Below are positions 1 to 6,225 of a stretch of DNA of 9,017 nucleotides, in pieces (the stretch's first letter is position 1; each line of letters begins with the position of its first letter). The notes beneath the pieces are model-generated. The model searched no databases, was not told the origin of the DNA, and worked only from the letters and a program-made list of their open reading frames with translations. This stretch comes from Desulfobacteraceae bacterium (GTDB lineage: Bacteria; Desulfobacterota; Desulfobacteria; Desulfobacterales; UBA11574): positions 1-9,017 of the forward strand of contig JAOUGB010000064.1 in assembly GCA_029857875.1 (NCBI GenBank), in the 5' to 3' direction. The position numbers and the translations under genes were made by a program.

Positions 1-452
1 TTCTGTTTGGATGTTTCGGCCAAACGTTTTTCGGTTTCATTGGCATAGAAAATGGCGCTCCGGTACTGGGTTCCCCGATCCACAAACTGTCCTCCGGGAT
101 CCGTTGGATCCACGTGCCTCCAGAAATAGTCCAGCAGTTGTTCATAGCTGACCTTGGATGGATCGTAGATGACTTTCACGACTTCCAGATGGCCGGTGCC
201 GCCGCCGGAAACCTGCTTATAAGTGGGATTTTTTACGTGACCGCCGGTGTAACCTGATATGACTTCGATTACACCTTCGACCTTTTCAAAATCTGATTCC
301 GTGCACCAGAAACAACCGCCGGCAAAAACGGCGGATGCGTTTTTCTCTGTGTTATTTTTCATGTGCTTCTCCATTTTATCCATGCTATTAACCTGCTGAT
401 AGCCGAGAAAGATTATTGTAAAAACGATGAATACGATATGTAATGATCTCAT
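1..452 (-). CDS. msrA: peptide methionine-(S)-S-oxide reductase, exported, C-terminus beyond window
   Basis: Reduces methionine-S-sulfoxide in oxidised proteins. The reading frame runs open to the window edge, giving 150 codons. The MsrA signature GCFWC lies at residues 46-50, with C47 as the expected catalytic cysteine and C50 a possible resolving cysteine. SGYTGG at 66-71, TGHLE at 86-90 and the [18 protein letters not shown] block at 115-132 also match the family. Residues 1-23 form a hydrophobic N-terminal segment (hydrophobic core about 6-17) followed by a charged linker, so the enzyme is probably exported to the periplasm or membrane-anchored. No lipobox cysteine is seen. The start is fixed by GGAGG at 457-461 (minus strand), five bases before the ATG. 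The GGQFVDRG variant reminds me of MsrA-MsrB fusions, so an MsrB domain may follow outside the window; that is inference. Family assignment is secure; location and fusion are not. Confidence 0.95.
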   Translation of the reverse strand, partial: MRSLHIVFIVFTIIFLGYQQVNSMDKMEKHMKNNTEKNASAVFAGGCFWCTESDFEKVEGVIEVISGYTGGHVKNPTYKQVSGGGTGHLEVVKVIYDPSKVSYEQLLDYFWRHVDPTDPGGQFVDRGTQYRSAIFYANETEKRLAETSKQ

Positions 453-498
453 GTTACACCTCCGTTGTTTAAAACTGCCTTTAACATAATACTGGTTT

Positions 499-537
499 GG
501 ACAAACGTCCAGCGGCCGAATGTCTCTGGGTCGGCCG
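499..537. repeat. two adjacent inverted repeats upstream of msrA
   Basis: Two inverted repeats sit side by side. GGAC-AAAC-GTCC spans 499-510. CGGCCGA (513-519), an 11-base spacer and TCGGCCG (531-537) form a second with perfect 7-bp arms. On the minus strand, TATTAT (486-491) could be an msrA -10 element, although I found no good -35 partner. The first repeat would then fall between the -10 and -35 regions and the second just upstream, where operators commonly lie. They could instead form hairpins in a transcript from further upstream. No regulator is identified. Confidence 0.4.
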
Positions 538-571
538 GTTCCTTTGCTGGCAAGAACATAAGCATTCATGG

Positions 572-610
572 TGAAGGTTGAATAAAGAAAGTGTAAAGAT
601 TGTTTAAAGA
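572..610 (+). promoter_or_regulatory. 11-bp-periodic TAAAGA direct repeats (candidate operator)
   Basis: TAAAGA occurs at 583-588, 594-599 and 605-610, spaced exactly 11 bp apart. A degenerate fourth copy, TGAAGG, lies at 572-577 in the same phase. Repeats one helical turn apart on one face of DNA are the usual target architecture of OmpR/PhoB-type response regulators. The block ends about 50 bp upstream of the predicted promoter of the dehydratase-like gene and is also upstream of msrA, so it could serve either. The repeat is seen directly; the regulator class is inferred. Confidence 0.4.
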
Positions 611-659
611 TTCGAATTTGGGGTGTAAAATACGCTTTTGAACCCATTGACAATTTGTT

Positions 660-688
660 TTGGCTTATTCTTGATTCCCTGGTATAAA
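660..688 (+). promoter_or_regulatory. predicted sigma-70 promoter of the dehydratase-like gene
   Basis: TTGGCT (660-665) and TATAAA (683-688) are separated by exactly 17 bp. This matches four of six consensus -35 positions and five of six -10 positions. Transcription would begin near 695, leaving a leader of about 80 bases before the ATG at 777. A perfect TTGACA at 647-652 lies just upstream but has no acceptable -10 at 16-18 bp. Confidence 0.45.
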
Positions 689-776
689 AATTTGATGTTA
701 CTTGGATAGGTCTTATTCAAGTGAATTTCAATAAAGGATTGCCCATCGCCATATATTTTCAAAAAAGGAGAACCTA

Positions 777-2240
777 ATGGCATTAATGACCCCCGAGCAG
801 TTTGAAGAGAGTTTAAAAAAAATGAAACCCAGGGTGTACATGAACGGAAAAAGGATAGACAATGTCCTTGAGAACCCCAACACTCGAACCGTTGTAGAGT
901 CCAACAAAGCCAGTTATGGTTGGGCCCTGGATCCAAAATATAAGGATGTCATGTCCTGCTATTCACCGCTGATTGACGGTATGGTCAATCGCTACACCCA
1001 TGTGAGCGCCAGTATAGAGGATCTCGTTAGAAAAGCCGAAGCAGGAACATTTACGGCGGAAAGGCTGGGAACTTGTATCTACCGCTGTGTGGGGTATGAT
1101 GCATTCCATGCCCTTGCTGCAACCACATGGGAGATGGATCAGGATCTGGGTACGGAGTATCATCCGCGTTTTATGGAATTTCTCAAAATGGTTCAGGAAA
1201 AAGACCTTTCCGTTGCCGGCGCTTTGACTGAACCCAGGGGCAGGCGGGACAAGAAAACTTTGGATTGGGCGGACCCTTATCTTTCACTGAAAGTGGTGGA
1301 AAAAAACGATAAAGGTATCGTTGTCCGGGGTGCCAAAATCAACATCAGTGGTGCCTTTGCAAGCCATGAACTGGTTGTGATGCCGCAATCATCCCACAGG
1401 AAGGGAGAGGAAGACTATGCAGTGGCTTTTGCGACGCCCACGGACGCGGAAGGGATAACGTACGTCTGTCAGTTTTCTCCATACTCCGCTGAAAGGGAAA
1501 TGGCGGATGATCTATATGAATTGGGAAATCCCGTATTTGGTCAACGGGAGACTTCCATGGTCATCTTTGATAATGTTTTTGTGCCATGGGAACGGGTCTT
1601 TCATTGCGGTGAAGTCCAATATTCCGGTAAAATCGTTACACGGTTTGCAAAGACCCATCGTATGACCTGCGGCGGAACCTGTAAAGTCGGGTTCATGAAC
1701 CAGATCATCGGAGCCTCCAAGCTCATTCAGGAATACAAAGGGCTCGACAAAGTTCCACATATCAACGAACAAATAACAGAAATGGTGGTACTCAGGGAAA
1801 CGGGCCGTGCATGTGGTCTGGCCGCTGCTCAAAAAGGAACCGAGGACCCGCCAGGATCCGGAGTTTATTTGCCGGATGAGGTGATGGGTAATGTCGCCAA
1901 GCTCAATATTTGCAATGCCTTCTGGCGGGCCATGGCTCTGGCAGGGGATATCGGCGGAGGGCTTGTAGTAACCATTCCATCCTTAAAAGAGTTAAAGAAT
2001 CCCGATGTGAAAGATTATGTGGAAGAATTTTACAGCTTTGGTTCGGAAGAACCCACGGAGAACATTCTGAAAGTTCACAAGCTCCTTCAGCACTGGGCAG
2101 CAGGGCTTCACGGTGTCGGTACCTGGCATGGGGCAGGACCTGTAATGGCCCAGAAAATCATGCTCCAGAGAGCTGTCAACTTTGAACACGAAAAACAACT
2201 GGTTAAAGAAACTTTAAAGCTCAAAGAAAAGAAAGCATGA
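777..2240 (+). CDS. 4-hydroxybutyryl-CoA dehydratase family flavin/[4Fe-4S] protein, divergent
   Basis: 487 residues, close to the 490 of Clostridium aminobutyricum AbfD. The family binds FAD and a [4Fe-4S] cluster; AbfD dehydrates 4-hydroxybutyryl-CoA to crotonyl-CoA by a ketyl-radical route. Strong matches include C100-IYR-C104-VGYDAF, equivalent to cluster ligands C99 and C103, and FDNVFVPWERVF at 264-275. H294 and C302-KVG correspond to H292 and C299. By my remembered alignment one extra residue separates H294 from C302, Tyr296 is replaced by C298, and catalytic Glu455 by G448; E258 and K303 are kept. It is therefore clearly of this family, but AbfD activity is doubtful, and related HpaB-type flavoproteins or an unknown CoA-dependent dehydratase or isomerase are possible. 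No CoA-transferase or other butyrate-pathway gene is adjacent. The start is set by AAGGAG at 765-770, six bases before the ATG. It appears monocistronic. Confidence 0.85.
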   Translation: MALMTPEQFEESLKKMKPRVYMNGKRIDNVLENPNTRTVVESNKASYGWALDPKYKDVMSCYSPLIDGMVNRYTHVSASIEDLVRKAEAGTFTAERLGTCIYRCVGYDAFHALAATTWEMDQDLGTEYHPRFMEFLKMVQEKDLSVAGALTEPRGRRDKKTLDWADPYLSLKVVEKNDKGIVVRGAKINISGAFASHELVVMPQSSHRKGEEDYAVAFATPTDAEGITYVCQFSPYSAEREMADDLYELGNPVFGQRETSMVIFDNVFVPWERVFHCGEVQYSGKIVTRFAKTHRMTCGGTCKVGFMNQIIGASKLIQEYKGLDKVPHINEQITEMVVLRETGRACGLAAAQKGTEDPPGSGVYLPDEVMGNVAKLNICNAFWRAMALAGDIGGGLVVTIPSLKELKNPDVKDYVEEFYSFGSEEPTENILKVHKLLQHWAAGLHGVGTWHGAGPVMAQKIMLQRAVNFEHEKQLVKETLKLKEKKA

Positions 2241-2306
2241 TCAGATTTTCATCCATTTGCTGCTTAAAAAAAACAGATAAATTCAGACGGCTCAAATATA
2301 GATAGG

Positions 2307-2483
2307 TCATCCCGCCGGCATGATCCAGAAAGGGATCTCCGATGGTCTGCCTGTGGAAATCCGGGGATATTGGTTTTCGAGATCTTTAATTCGGCTTTTC
2401 AGATAGTCTGATTGGGCCATCAGCTCAGGATTTTTGGGGTCCGACCGAAGATCCGCGAATGCTTTACTTTCTGTGGATGGATA
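2307..2483 (-). pseudogene. possible coding remnant or tiny ORF between genes
   Basis: On the minus strand a frame of 58 sense codons runs from a TAA at 2484-2486 to a TGA at 2307-2309. It has protein-like composition: a charged helical stretch (ELMAQSDYLKSRIKDLENQY, residues 20-39) and a C-terminus ending PSEIPFWIMPAG. The only ATG is internal (2418-2420) with no good ribosome site, giving 37 residues. There is no GTG or TTG start upstream of it in frame, and only about 36 bases remain before the thioredoxin gene. It could be the decayed 3' end of a lost gene, an atypically initiated small protein, or chance. I recognise no family. Confidence 0.28.
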
Positions 2484-2490
2484 TTATGTT
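2463..2490 (+). promoter_or_regulatory. weak candidate promoter for the thioredoxin gene
   Basis: TTTACT (2463-2468) and TATGTT (2485-2490) are spaced 16 bp apart in an AT-rich stretch immediately before the thioredoxin start. TATTAT (2482-2487) and TATAAA (2490-2495) overlap and could serve as alternative -10 elements, but with poor spacing to that -35. The position is sensible; the exact elements are uncertain. Confidence 0.25.
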
Positions 2491-2519
2491 ATAAATAAAA
2501 ATATCGGAGATAAAAGGCT

Positions 2520-3107
2520 ATGGAAAAGAATTCGCATCATCTGATCCGCTGCTCTAATTGTGGCGCAAAAAACAGAATACTTCATGAAAAGATTTCGGGC
2601 GTTCCAAAATGTGGAAAATGCGGAGCTGAGCTGAAAATGGATCAGGCCGAAGGAGGTGGCGGTGAATCCTATCTTTTTCGGTGCACAAAGTGCAGGACCC
2701 GGAACAGAATTCCCTTTTGGAAAATAAATGCAGGAGCAAAATGTGGAAAATGCGGGACAGTCCTTGACACAGAAGAGCTTTTTGTAGCACAGCCTTTGAT
2801 GATATCGGAAACAAATTTTGATCAACAGGTGCTTGGCTCACCTTTACCGGTACTCCTTTATGCTTGGGCGCCCTGGTGTCCCACATGCCGTGCGGCAATG
2901 CCGGTGATCGATGATTTCGCAAAAGATGCCAAAGGAAAAATCAGGGTCGGCAAAGTGAACGTGGATTCTAGTCCGGCGATCTCTTCAAAATACAATATTT
3001 TGAGTGTCCCTCAGATTTTAATATTTGATAACGGCCGTTTGCAAGAAACCATGCCGGGGGCTTTGCAAAAACACGAGATTATGATGAAAATGGCCCGATA
3101 CACCTGA
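2520..3107 (+). CDS. thioredoxin with two tandem N-terminal zinc ribbons
   Basis: A 195-residue thiol-disulfide oxidoreductase, probably cytoplasmic since no signal peptide is seen. Residues 8-38 and 52-82 are two copies of a zinc ribbon with C11/C14-C31/C34 and C55/C58-C75/C78. Both have the NRI element of thioredoxin-2 (TrxC) zinc domains. A thioredoxin fold follows (about 92-195) with active site W119-C120-P-T-C123 and cis-proline P164 in SVPQ. The usual thioredoxin motif is WCGPC, so CPTC is a variant expected to alter redox potential. Ordinary TrxC carries one zinc ribbon; the duplication makes this longer than the typical 140 or so residues. GGAG at 2506-2509 lies ten bases before the ATG. 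A 97-residue hypothetical gene follows 33 bases downstream and is probably co-transcribed. Confidence 0.9.
   Translation: MEKNSHHLIRCSNCGAKNRILHEKISGVPKCGKCGAELKMDQAEGGGGESYLFRCTKCRTRNRIPFWKINAGAKCGKCGTVLDTEELFVAQPLMISETNFDQQVLGSPLPVLLYAWAPWCPTCRAAMPVIDDFAKDAKGKIRVGKVNVDSSPAISSKYNILSVPQILIFDNGRLQETMPGALQKHEIMMKMARYT
2605..2755 (+). repeat. 19-bp direct repeat encoding the two zinc-ribbon knuckles
   Basis: CAAAATGTGGAAAATGCGG occurs at 2605-2623 and again, identically, at 2737-2755. The offset is 132 bp, or 44 codons. It encodes the second CxxC of each zinc ribbon in the thioredoxin gene (around C31-C34 and C75-C78). Nucleotide identity at this length suggests a fairly recent internal duplication or gene conversion. 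Confidence 0.85.
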
Positions 3108-3127
3108 TTGGTGTTCTATCAGAAAAA

Positions 3128-3132
3128 GAGAG
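3128..3132 (+). promoter_or_regulatory. ribosome binding site deciding the start at 3141
   Basis: GAGAG lies eight bases before the ATG at 3141. The earlier in-frame TTG at 3108 directly abuts the thioredoxin stop codon and has no purine-rich site before it, so the ATG is preferred. Confidence 0.5.
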
Positions 3133-3140
3133 TCAACGAA

Positions 3141-3434
3141 ATGACACTTGAAGATTTAAAATATTTTTGGGGCAATCACATCAAGATCCAGATCGATGAC
3201 AAAGATCTTGACTATGTAAAAGCAAAGGAAATTGCCAAAGACAAGGCAACTGAATTGGCTCAAGATCCCATGCTTCTGTCATGGTACAGCGGGAAGACAG
3301 GAGACTATTTCCCGAAACTCGAGTGCGGTACCTGGGATAAGCCGGTGTGGATTATATTTGCAGAATCCAGGGGTGCGGATATTGCCGTCAATATTAATGA
3401 TGGTGAGTATATATTTCTCTATCTCTCCCTATAA
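3141..3434 (+). CDS. conserved hypothetical protein, 97 residues
   Basis: A small soluble protein with no signal peptide or membrane segment. It has an N-terminal charged region (1-42) predicted helical, then a block that looks conserved: SWYSGKTGDYFPKLECG at 47-63, KPVWIIFAESRGADIAV at 67-83 and INDGEYIFLYL at 85-95. The alternating hydrophobics in the second half suggest a beta-rich C-terminus. I have an impression of similar small proteins in Desulfobacterota and archaea (possibly a DUF5619-type family), but cannot confirm the family. It is 33 bases downstream of the thioredoxin gene on the same strand and probably shares its transcript. C62 is its only cysteine, so a role as a thioredoxin partner cannot be argued from sequence. 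Confidence 0.75.
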   Translation: MTLEDLKYFWGNHIKIQIDDKDLDYVKAKEIAKDKATELAQDPMLLSWYSGKTGDYFPKLECGTWDKPVWIIFAESRGADIAVNINDGEYIFLYLSL

Positions 3435-3474
3435 CCTTTATTAATCTCCGATTAAAAGCCTGGTCTTCCAGGCT
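3435..3474. terminator. tandem hairpins between gene clusters (weak terminator)
   Basis: TTAATC-TCC-GATTAA (3441-3455) is followed at once by AGCCTGG-TCTT-CCAGGCT (3457-3474), a perfect 7-bp stem with a tetraloop. On the plus strand the second hairpin is followed by AACATTCTTT, a poor U-tract. On the minus strand it is followed by TTTTAAT, which is better, yet no minus-strand gene ends here. It may be a partial or bidirectional terminator, a 3'-end stabiliser or an operator. Confidence 0.35.
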
Positions 3475-3530
3475 AACATTCTTTACTTATGAACAAAAAA
3501 CAAAAAATACTAACTAAAAAGGAGTAATAA

Positions 3531-3968
3531 ATGGACCTGCCGGAATATGTTACAATAGAAGAAGTGAAGAGGGTGTGTCAAGAACTCAAGATCAGCGACT
3601 GGACGGAACATGAAAATTCAAAGATATCTTCTGATGAAGCAAGAACGATTTTATCGGAGGTTAATGTTGAAGATATGGATGTCGATCTCGATGAATTTCG
3701 ACGGGGTCTCGAAGTAGAGCTTGAACACGGGCTGCGGTTTAAAGATGCCAATGTAACCAACAACCATCCCATTTTAACCGGCAAAATAGTGCTCGCTCAT
3801 CTTAAAGAATCTTCGTACTACTACAAACTGCTTGAGGTTGCTGAATTAGAAGGTGATTTGATGGAGGCAATTATGGATGATCAGGTCCCGGAATTAAAAA
3901 GCCTGTACATGAGACTTGCCAATGCGAGAATGATACTCAGACAGGCAGAAATTGAACGGTTGGATTGA
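3531..3968 (+). CDS. DUF5661-like protein
   Basis: 145 residues, soluble, acidic and largely helical. The block EFRRGLEVELEHG (55-67) followed by ANVTNNHPILTGKIVLAHLKES (73-94) and YYKLLEVAELEGDL matches my memory of DUF5661 proteins, which share an ELEHG...LT.KI.LAHLKE..YY pattern. Their function is unknown to me. The residues resemble a helical bundle with conserved His and Glu (E65, H66, H79, H90), which could bind metal, but that is speculation. GGAG at 3521-3524, six bases before the ATG, is a strong ribosome site. It opens the plus-strand cluster that continues with the M20 peptidase 77 bases later. Confidence 0.75.
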   Translation: MDLPEYVTIEEVKRVCQELKISDWTEHENSKISSDEARTILSEVNVEDMDVDLDEFRRGLEVELEHGLRFKDANVTNNHPILTGKIVLAHLKESSYYYKLLEVAELEGDLMEAIMDDQVPELKSLYMRLANARMILRQAEIERLD

Positions 3969-4045
3969 TCATGAGTATCCGGTTTTAAGGCCGAAATTAT
4001 CCAGGCCAGAGACTACTTTAGAACCTTCACCGGGAAAGCGTCGCT

Positions 4046-5134
4046 ATGATAGAGATTATCGATCTTACGAAAGATCTGGTTCAATTCAAAACCATGCATT
4101 CAAAGCCGGATGAGATCCATCGATGTGCAGCATTTATTGAACAATATTTAAACACTTGGGATGTCACATACAGACGTCTGGATTATCATAATGCACCCGC
4201 CATTCTGGTACTTCCTCAACATGGTATTGCCCCTTTACTTTTGATGAGTCATATCGACGTCGTGGACGCTTCCGATAAGCTGTTCAGGCCGGTGATGCAG
4301 GATGGAAAACTTTACGGGCGGGGATGTTTTGATGACAAATATGCGGTGGCACTGTCTTTGGTTCTGTTAAAAAACAATCTGCAGCAGCTTCGAAAGCAGG
4401 GCAGGGGGCAAAAGGAATTACCCTTTGGGATGTTGATTACCAGCGACGAAGAAATCGGGGGCTTCAATGGTGCCAAAAAGACCCTCGTTGACATTCAAAC
4501 AGACTTTTGTATTGTACTTGACGGAGGTAATATTGAAAAAATTGTCGTCAAAGAAAAAGGTGTTGCCAGGGTTAAGCTTATGTGCCGAGTAAAAGTGAAT
4601 TCCGGCAGTAAACCTTGGCAGGGGAAAAACGCCGTCGAAAAATTGATGGGTGACATTAATACGTGGGAAACTTATTTTGTGAAATCAGCCCCCGAAAATC
4701 CGCACAGGGCAGTTGTTCGTAACCCTATTCGTTCGGAAATATCGCGTCATGGCATTCCGGAATTTGCCGAGACGTGTTTAGAAATTCGGTATACGGAATC
4801 CGACGATCTTGAGAGGATGTTAAACGACATGCAAAAAGAATTGCATAGCGATATTATTGTGGAGAACGTCGAACCCCTCTTTTCCGGCGGTGAATCAGAA
4901 CACCTGAAGTTATTGCTTGAGATTTCGAAAAAGACACGGATCGGGTTTGAAGACGGCGCCAACGATTCACGTTTTCTTTCACAGTTCGGGATAAAAGGAA
5001 TTGTCTGGGGCGCTGACGGTAACCAAAGCCAGCATACGCCGAACGAACATGTCAACATAGAAAGTGTTTATGAACTTTATGCACTTCTCGATGTGTTTAT
5101 AAAACGATGTCAATCGCTGGCAAGGATCTGTTGA
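4046..5134 (+). CDS. M20 family metallopeptidase (ArgE/DapE/CPG2-like), variant lid domain
   Basis: 362 residues of the di-zinc M20 amidohydrolase family, which hydrolyse N-acyl amino acids or small peptides. Expected metal and catalytic residues are present: H69 in MSHIDVVD, D96 in GRGCFDDK, catalytic E135 and ligand E136 in SDEEIGG, D159 in VLDGG and H330 in QHTPNEH. The lid or dimerisation domain begins near 170 and carries SGSKPWQGKNA (186-196). Many relatives have AHSSRPWxGxNA there, with the His reaching the active site of the partner subunit; here Ser186 occupies that place. Substrate is unknown. No signal peptide, so probably cytoplasmic. The ribosome site is modest (GGGAAAG, 4032-4038). 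It lies 77 bases after the DUF5661-like gene and 34 before xth, consistent with one transcript. Confidence 0.88.
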   Translation: MIEIIDLTKDLVQFKTMHSKPDEIHRCAAFIEQYLNTWDVTYRRLDYHNAPAILVLPQHGIAPLLLMSHIDVVDASDKLFRPVMQDGKLYGRGCFDDKYAVALSLVLLKNNLQQLRKQGRGQKELPFGMLITSDEEIGGFNGAKKTLVDIQTDFCIVLDGGNIEKIVVKEKGVARVKLMCRVKVNSGSKPWQGKNAVEKLMGDINTWETYFVKSAPENPHRAVVRNPIRSEISRHGIPEFAETCLEIRYTESDDLERMLNDMQKELHSDIIVENVEPLFSGGESEHLKLLLEISKKTRIGFEDGANDSRFLSQFGIKGIVWGADGNQSQHTPNEHVNIESVYELYALLDVFIKRCQSLARIC

Positions 5135-5168
5135 AATACGACCCGATAAAGATGCAGGAGCCTTTGAT

Positions 5169-5960
5169 ATGGTGAATAAAAAGAAAATAAAACTGATTTC
5201 CTGGAATGTTAACGGCATTCGAGCTGCCATTAAAAAGGATTTTTTCAAATCATATAAACAGATGGATGCCGATATATTTGCTATTCAGGAAACAAAGATT
5301 CAGGATGCACAACTCACGGATGAAATGAAAAATATTTCAGGTTATGAAGCATTCTGGTCACAGGCCACTGTAAAAAAAGGATACAGTGGTGTTTGCACCT
5401 ATACACGGATAAAGCCCAAAAGCATTAATTGCAGTATCGGTATACCGGAATTCGACAATGAAGGTCGTATTGTCGAGATGGTTTTTGATGATTTCATATT
5501 TTTTAACGTGTATTTTCCCAATGGTCAAATGAGTGAAGAACGGCTGAAGTACAAACTCGATTTTTATGAAGGTTTTTTCGATTATGCCGATGCCTATAAA
5601 ACGCAGGGCCGAAGCCTCATCATATCCGGAGATTACAACACGGCCCATAATGAAATCGACTTGAAAAACCCGAAAGCCAATGAAAAAACGTCCGGTTTTT
5701 TGCGGATCGAGCGCGACTGGCTCGATCGGATTGTTGAAAACGGCTATGTGGACACTTTTAGATATTTTTATCCGGATACCGTAAAATATTCGTGGTGGAC
5801 GTATCGATTTAAGGCAAGGGAGCGAAACATCGGGTGGCGCATCGATTATTTTTTTGTTACCGAAGATATTATCGATAAGGGATGGATCAAAGAAGCGTTT
5901 ATCGACAATGATATTTTTGGATCGGACCATTGTCCCATTGGCCTGGTTATGGAAATTTGA
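5169..5960 (+). CDS. xth: exodeoxyribonuclease III / AP endonuclease
   Basis: 263 residues, the full length of the ExoIII/ExoA family, which cuts DNA at abasic sites and removes 3'-blocking groups in base-excision repair. Catalytic motifs run in order: SWNVNGIR (11-18, N13/N15), QETK with metal ligand E41, NVYFPNG with Y115, SGDYNTAH with D155 and N157, GWRIDYF with D226, and GSDHCP with the D253-H254 pair. All key residues are intact. The start has GGAG at 5157-5160, eight bases before the ATG. It sits 34 bases after the M20 gene and 46 before a small zinc-ribbon gene. A long minus-strand frame across it is a shadow. Confidence 0.96.
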   Translation: MVNKKKIKLISWNVNGIRAAIKKDFFKSYKQMDADIFAIQETKIQDAQLTDEMKNISGYEAFWSQATVKKGYSGVCTYTRIKPKSINCSIGIPEFDNEGRIVEMVFDDFIFFNVYFPNGQMSEERLKYKLDFYEGFFDYADAYKTQGRSLIISGDYNTAHNEIDLKNPKANEKTSGFLRIERDWLDRIVENGYVDTFRYFYPDTVKYSWWTYRFKARERNIGWRIDYFFVTEDIIDKGWIKEAFIDNDIFGSDHCPIGLVMEI

Positions 5961-5976
5961 ACCGCACATATTAAAG

Positions 5977-6001
5977 ATTGAGACTTGTATCTCAATTGAG
6001 G
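5977..6001 (+). promoter_or_regulatory. overlapping palindromes at the ribosome site of the zinc-ribbon gene
   Basis: ATTGAGA (5977-5983), a six-base loop and TCTCAAT (5990-5996) form a perfect 7-bp hairpin. The 3' arm overlaps a second palindrome, CTCAATTGAG (5991-6000), whose last bases belong to the Shine-Dalgarno GAGG (5998-6001) of the gene starting at 6007. The middle segment can pair either upstream or with the ribosome site. It could be an operator for a dimeric repressor or a translational element; neither is shown. Confidence 0.35.
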
Positions 6002-6006
6002 TTGTA

Positions 6007-6210
6007 ATGAAATGTAAAAGAAATATGTATTCTGAAGAAGAAAAGAAATGCCTCTCTTGTGGCGCAGGTCAGAAGAATCTCTGCCTTCTGAACCCTAAAG
6101 GGGAAGAAAAGGGAGGGGTGGTCAATTTTTCTTTTCGCTGTGAAAAATGCAGGGCATATTTTAAAGAGTACTGGATCAATGGAAAACCCATAATGACAGG
6201 CGGAGCCTGA
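6007..6210 (+). CDS. small zinc-ribbon protein, 67 residues
   Basis: A short basic protein with two CxxC knuckles, C15-LS-C18 and C45-EK-C48, separated by 26 residues, the layout of a treble-clef or zinc-ribbon fold. Extra cysteines lie at C3 and C26. The C-terminal FRCEKCRAYFKEYWINGKP resembles nucleic-acid-binding or rubredoxin-like zinc ribbons, but no specific family is recognised. The ATG at 6007 is preferred because GAGG (5998-6001) sits five bases before it; the internal ATG at 6025 has no such site. It follows xth by 46 bases and probably closes that cluster, although overlapping palindromes at its ribosome site suggest separate control. Confidence 0.75.
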   Translation: MKCKRNMYSEEEKKCLSCGAGQKNLCLLNPKGEEKGGVVNFSFRCEKCRAYFKEYWINGKPIMTGGA

Positions 6211-6225
6211 AGCGGGCCTCAGCTG

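Noticed and set aside
661..674. Sigma-54-like site TGGC...TTGA
   Set aside because: Spacing is one base short and the invariant GC of the -12 element is missing.
647..675. Perfect TTGACA (647-652) as -35 of the dehydratase-like gene
   Set aside because: No acceptable -10 lies 16-18 bp downstream; the TTGGCT-N17-TATAAA pair at 660-688 is better.
1910..2185. Plus-strand ORF inside the dehydratase-like gene
   Set aside because: It overlaps a conserved coding region in another frame and its composition is not protein-like.
3108..3140. TTG start extending the 97-residue protein to 108
   Set aside because: It abuts the preceding stop with no ribosome site, whereas ATG 3141 has one.
3969..4045. 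Promoter or hairpin between the DUF5661-like and M20 genes
   Set aside because: Only short, imperfect repeats were seen; the gap is consistent with a continuous transcript.
5358..5969. Long minus-strand ORF opposite xth
   Set aside because: It mirrors an intact, motif-complete xth gene and has no recognisable motif; treated as a shadow.
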